From the NCBI GenBank assembly GCA_964537395.1, contig CAZIBN010000011.1, positions 1 through 64,000 on the forward strand: a stretch of DNA of 64,000 bases, in the 5' to 3' direction. Positions 33,901 through 39,900 of the stretch are shown here, piece after piece. The notes under the pieces are model-generated. The model was not told where the DNA came from. It searched no databases and was given only the letters and a program-made list of their open reading frames with translations. Source of the DNA: GWA2-66-18 sp964537395. Its GTDB lineage: Bacteria; Elusimicrobiota; Elusimicrobia; UBA1565; UBA9628. The first letter of the stretch is position 1. Each line of letters opens with the position of its first letter. A program made the translations under genes and the position numbers.

Positions 33901-36900
33901 GCTACACGAGCCCGGGCCTCTCGACCTACGGAGGCGTGGACCCGACGGCGGTCATCGTCGCGACGGCGCCGATCGGCTGGCGCAACCTCAGCGCGCTGGC
34001 TCTGGACGTGCCCATCCCCGGCGGCGCGGGCCTCACGCGCGCGCCGATGTACTTATGGGACACGCTCGTCGGAGGTACGACCGTCCAGGCCCAGGCCATC
34101 CTCGGCGGGTTCAACGTCTTCACGCCGATCTCCCAGGTCCACGTGATCACGCCCGGCGTCGCGAGCTACATGACCCTCCATCATCCGTACGTCCCATTGA
34201 GCCCGCTGCCGGTCACGAACTCCGGCACGATCGTCCTCAAGGTGCGCGACCAGTTCGGCAACGTCGCGGCCGGCGACGTCGTCAACGGCAACTACTACTC
34301 GGGGGTCATCAGCTTCAACAGCTCCGGCTCCTCGACGACGGTCACCCTGCGTGACCCGATCGCGAGCGCCACCTATCACATCTTCACGCCCGCCGAGCAG
34401 GGCGTCTTCACCAACCTCAGCGTCAGCAACATCTATCAGGAGGTTCTCAAGGTCGGCGCGAGCGACTACCACAACCAATCGCTTTTCGGCTACACCAACG
34501 ACGGCGCGCGCCCCGGCCTGCCCGCGGGCGCCGCGTTCCACTCCGACGGGGACGTCGAGCTCGCCGGCGTCGTCATCACGCCGAGGGACATCGCCCCGGA
34601 GTCCAACCCGCCCCCGGCCGGGCCGATCCCATCCGACAAGGTCGCGGCGGGCGTCACCAAGAAGACCCTGAACCAGGGCGACGGGAGCGATCCGGTCGAG
34701 TCGCCGGATCCGATCGCGATGCTGCGCCTGTCGATGCAGGTCGCCGCGACGCAGGCCTCCGCCCTGACCTCGAGCCTGAGCTCGATCCGGGTGAGGAGCC
34801 GCGCGGTCGGCACCAAGGTGTTCGACGATAACAAGGTGAACGAGCTCGGGCTGTGGTTCGACCTGAACGCCAACGGCCGCTTCGACCCTCCGCCGAGCGG
34901 CGACGTTCTGCTCGCGACCGGCGCCTACGACGGCTCCGGCCGGTGGTTCTTCGGAAGCTCCGCCTACGGCCAGATTGCGCTCGACGTCATCGATCCGATC
35001 AACACGCAGATCAACAACACGAACAGGAGCTTCTTCCTGGCAGTGCGTCTCTCGACGTCCGGCTATGCGCCCAACGAGCTCCCCGCGAGCTTCGGCCTCC
35101 AGATCCAGGACCCGTCGAACGTCACGTTGACCTTGGGCTCCCAGCTCGCCGTCGCGGCCAATAATTTCGCCCTCTTCACGGCGACCTCCTCGGTCGAGCG
35201 CCAGCCGGCGCGCATCAACGTCGTGGCGAGCGACATCAACGCCTGGTGGCAGCCGTTCTCCCTGCCGCTGTCGTCCTACAGCTACATCAACCAGGGCGAG
35301 ACCAAGGTCGGCGTCGCGCGCCTCGACATGTGGACCGACGCGTTCTCGGGCGTGCTCTCCAAGATCACGCTGTCGCATCAGGGCGGCGGCCTCGACGTCC
35401 ACGTCACCAAGGTCCGCCTGTTCCTCGACACGCCGCCCAGCCAGACCACGACCCCGGGCGACGGCATCTTCAACTTCTCGTTCGATAAGCAGGTCGCCGA
35501 GGGGACCTTCCCGCCCGGTGAGACCGGGAAGGTCGACCTCGTCCTGGTCGATCCGACCGGGCTGAACGGGACCATCACGTCCTCGACGAAGACCTATTAC
35601 GTGGCGTACGACTTCGAGCCGTCGGCCGAGCCGGGCCAGCGGCACGGCGTCAGGATCACGAACGCCAACATCGTCCCGCTGACGGGCAACGGCGTGATCA
35701 ACACGAGCTTCGCGCAGTTCACCTCGACCGACGTCGCCATCGTGGCGACCCCGGACCAGGTCGTGCTGACCGACTGGAACCGCCAGGGCGTCGTGGGCAG
35801 CACCCAGACCGACGCGATCCCCGCGCGCATCGGCCAGAACGAGAACAACCAGGTGGTCGCCAAGATGACCTTGCGCGTCAACTCGGGCGCGGCCGAGTGG
35901 ACGGGCCTGAAGCTCGACCGCTGGCTCCCCGCGGCGGTCAACAGCGGCTCGGTCTCGGTGAACAAGGCCAAGGACGTGAGCAATATCCGCGTTTGGATCG
36001 ACCGCAACGGCGACGGCCTCCTGCAGACCTCCTCCGACACCCAGGTCAGCCCGTTGAACGCGATCACGCACAACTTCCCGACCGTCGCGATCACGACCCC
36101 GGTCGCTCCCGGCGACACGAACATCTACGTCTCCCTGATCGGGAACATGTTCCCGGGAGACAATCCTTTCCCGGCCGACCCGATCAGCCGCCTCGTGCTC
36201 AACGACGACCAGACCATCGAATCCCTCAAGGAGGTCGTCCTCTGCCGCGGCCTCGACCAGACGAACAGCATCTTCACGGACTGCCTGCGCGGCCAGGAGG
36301 GCACGACCGCGCAAGCCTTCTCGTCGGGCACCTTGCTGTCGGGCCCGGCGCGCATCCCCATACTCGCGCTGTTCGGCGGCGGCGGCCAGGTGGTCGAGAC
36401 CGTCAAGCTCGACTACTTCGTGACCTACGACCTGAGCCCGCTGGCGACCGTGTCGACGGAAGCCAACCTCGGCCTCGCGATCCCGAACACCACCTACTTC
36501 CAGATACGCACGCCCAAGACCATCTCGCCGCTCAACGTGGCCCTGCCGACCTCGGGCGGCCGGTCGGCGTCGTTCGTCTCGCGCGTGACGGAGTACGCCG
36601 ACTTCGTGCGCGTGACCTCGTCGGACACGGTGGACGCGGCGATCGGGCCGTACGCGCAGCAGACGAGCACGGTCGCGGTCGCGACGGTGCTCGTGCAGGC
36701 GAATGTCGCCGACGCCCTGTGGCGCTGGCTGATCGTCTACGCGACCGGGAGCGCGACGTCCAACGGCTCGGTCGCCAGCGACGTCGATGCGACCGGGCTG
36801 TGGTTCGACACCAACAACGACGGGCTGTTCAACCCGCAAAGCGGCGACGTGCTCGTCGGGTCCGGCACGTTCGGCAACTATCAGGGCCTGCCGCTGCTCT

Positions 36901-39900
36901 CCCAGATCAATATGAACCCGCCGCGCAACATCGTGACCGCCGGCCTCGCCGCTCAGCCTCAGCGCTATTTCGTGATCTATCACATCGCGGAGACGGCCCT
37001 GCCGACGGATCCTCTCACGCAGGCGCCGCGCTCGCTGGGCGTGGGCATCCTCGCGGCCTCGCTGCCGACGAACGATCCCCTCAACGACAACGTGTTCCAG
37101 AACGCCGTTTCGCTGCCCAACCTCTACGACGTGTCCTCGCCGCTGCCGTTCTATTCGAAGAAGCGCGAGATCGTCTCGGCGCCGCAGACGATGAACGTCC
37201 GGGCGACGCCCTACTTCAGCAACAGCAGCGGCACCTTCCCCGCGCCGCTGATCGTGGGCCCGAGCCCCATCCCGGTCCAGCCTGCCGGACCGATCGTCCC
37301 GGCGCTGTGGGTGCTGACCTCGACGACCGGCATGGTCTCGCCGTTGCCCGGAGCCACGGCCTACGCCCTGCTCGACGGCGAGATCGTCGGCTACAGCGGC
37401 TTCGATCCGTTTGTGCCCGGCGGCATCAACATCATCGAGCGCGGCGCCCTGAACACCTTGCCGGCCGCGCACTCGAGCGGCACGGTGCTGGCGCCGACGA
37501 TCACCCAGGGCGATAACAACCTCGCGGCCATGCGCCTGGAGCTGTGGACCGACGCCTTCCAGGTCCAGCTGTCGGAGATCCGCTTCAACCGCACCTTGCC
37601 CACCGGCTTGAACGGCGATGACCCGGACACGGGCGCCATCCACGTCTACAAGTCCATCGACGGGATCTTCAAGCGAGATCCGCTCACCGGCATCAACGCC
37701 GGCGACATCCCGCTCGGCCAGGGGCGCTTCGGCGCGCCGCCCGACACGTCCGGACGCGCGACGGTCCCGATCAACGACCCGAACCTCGGCTCGCCCGGCT
37801 ACATGATCATCACCTCGACGCCGACCATCCTCTATGTCGCGCTCGACGTCTCTCCCGCGGCGAAGTTCTCGCACCCGACGCTGACGCCGCCCAACGAGAT
37901 CGTCGGCATCTCGGTCGCCGACCCGTCGCGCTTCAAGCTGACGCCCGCGCTCGCCGGCCACAACACGGTGTTCGTCGGCACCGCCGCGATCATCAGCCCG
38001 ACCTTCGTGCTCGGGCCGACCCTCAACACGGTCACGGCCGTCTTCGACCAGATCTCGGGCAACACCGCGAAGCAGAACGACAAGAACACCCCGATGCTGC
38101 GCATAAACCTGAAGACCGACCGCAACACCGCGCTCGTCCAGAAGCTCCGCTTCGACCGGACCGGCTCGGCGGCCGCGCTCGACAGCGACGTGACGATCAT
38201 CAAGGTGTGGGCCGATTCGAACCTCAACGGCGTCTTTGACGCGGTCGATTCGACCGCCACCGGCTTCGGCACGTACCCCAATCTCCTGTCGTTCGGCAAC
38301 GAGACGTTCAGCTCAGGGACGGTCACGATCAACCTGAAAACGCCGATCGTCGTCAGCACGACGGCGGCCGATATCTTCGTGACCTACGACATCTCGCAGT
38401 TCGCCGCCGAGGGCAACCGGCTCGGCCTCGCGTTGGCCGATCCCAGCTACATCACGCCCCAGGTGCCCAACGTCGTGACGTTCCCGCAGACGAGCTTCAC
38501 GTCCAATCCCCTTCTGCAGGTGGTCAAGGTCCTCTCGCTGACGACGCTCGGCGTCAAAGACATGGCGTCGAGCATACGCGGCGTCACGCAGGCTCAGACC
38601 AACGTGGCGATGCTGCGCTTCAGCCTGGCGACCGATATCGCGCTCGCGCCCTGGCGCTCGCTGCGCGTGGAGCGCGGCGGCGGTTCGCAGGATACCGACA
38701 AGCCGCTCGGCCGCAACACGGACGTCAAGTTCATCCGCATCTTCAAGGATATCAACCAGGATGACGGCCTGGACGCCAACGACGTCAACATCTCCGAGGT
38801 CAACACGACGTTCAACGGCACGTTCGCGTTCGCGGTCTCGAGCACGACCTTGCCGCCGTTTGACCTGGTCCTGGTCTCGACGAAGGGCTTCCCGCTCGAC
38901 AGCTCCAACGTGATGCTCGGCGGCCGCCTCTGGGTCAAGAACGCCGAGCTGATGACCTACTCCGGCCCGTGCGTTGGCGCCAACAGCAACAAGCCGTGCG
39001 TGATCGTGATCTCCCGCGGAGACGCCCTCGGCCAGGCGCAGACGCCGCGTCTCGCCCTGTCGGTCGGATCGACGGTGAAGAAGGTCGACCTCTTCGACCA
39101 GATCGCCGACGCGAACGTGCAGTCCGTCGTCACGCTCAACGCCGACCAGTTCATCGGGCCGACCGCGCAGTCGTTCTTCGCGGTTTACGACATCGGCGAC
39201 TCCGCCATCCAGAACGACCTGGTCAACGTGACGATCCGCGACTCCTCGTGGGTCGGCATGCCGCGCGGCGACTCCGTGTCGCCGGTGATGCTGCTCAATG
39301 TCTCGCGGAGCAATCCTCTCGGCGAGAGCTCGACGTCCTACCCGTACGTCGGCAGCAACATCCCGATCAGCCCGATCACCATGTCCGTCGACGGCTTCTC
39401 GTTGGCGCCTTCCGGCGCGGGCCAGGGCGACGCGAACGTGCCGATCGCGCAGATCAACATGAAGACGAGCTCGGACTTCGTCAACGTCGCCGCGATCCGC
39501 GTCAAGCAGATCGGCACGATCGTGACCACGTCGACGCCGATGGCCGGCGACGGCGACCTGTCCCGCATCAAGTTCTGGCTCGATAACGGCGACCGGGTCT
39601 TCACGCCGGCCACAGACGCGCTGATCGGTGACGTGCCGGTCTCGACCGCCGGCGCGTTCTCCAACGGCGTCGCCCTCGTCCCGTTCACCGTCAACTCGAT
39701 CCCCTACCTGCGAGTGTCGACCGGGACCACTATCGTGTTCGTCAGCGGCGACGTGGGCTACCTCGATCGTGCCCTCGGCACGACCTTGAACCATACGGTC
39801 GGCCTCGAGCTCTCGAATTTCAACGACCTGATCGACCCGAGCGGCGCGCCGTTGACGGCGGCTCCTGACCCGATCCACCGCCCGCCGCTTACATCGAAGG

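Noticed and set aside
34053..37961. Minus-strand open frame of 1302 codons opposite array C, and the one at 38313-40901
   Set aside because: Same reason: composition is typical of an antisense shadow, with no recognisable domain, while the plus strand encodes clear repeated modules.
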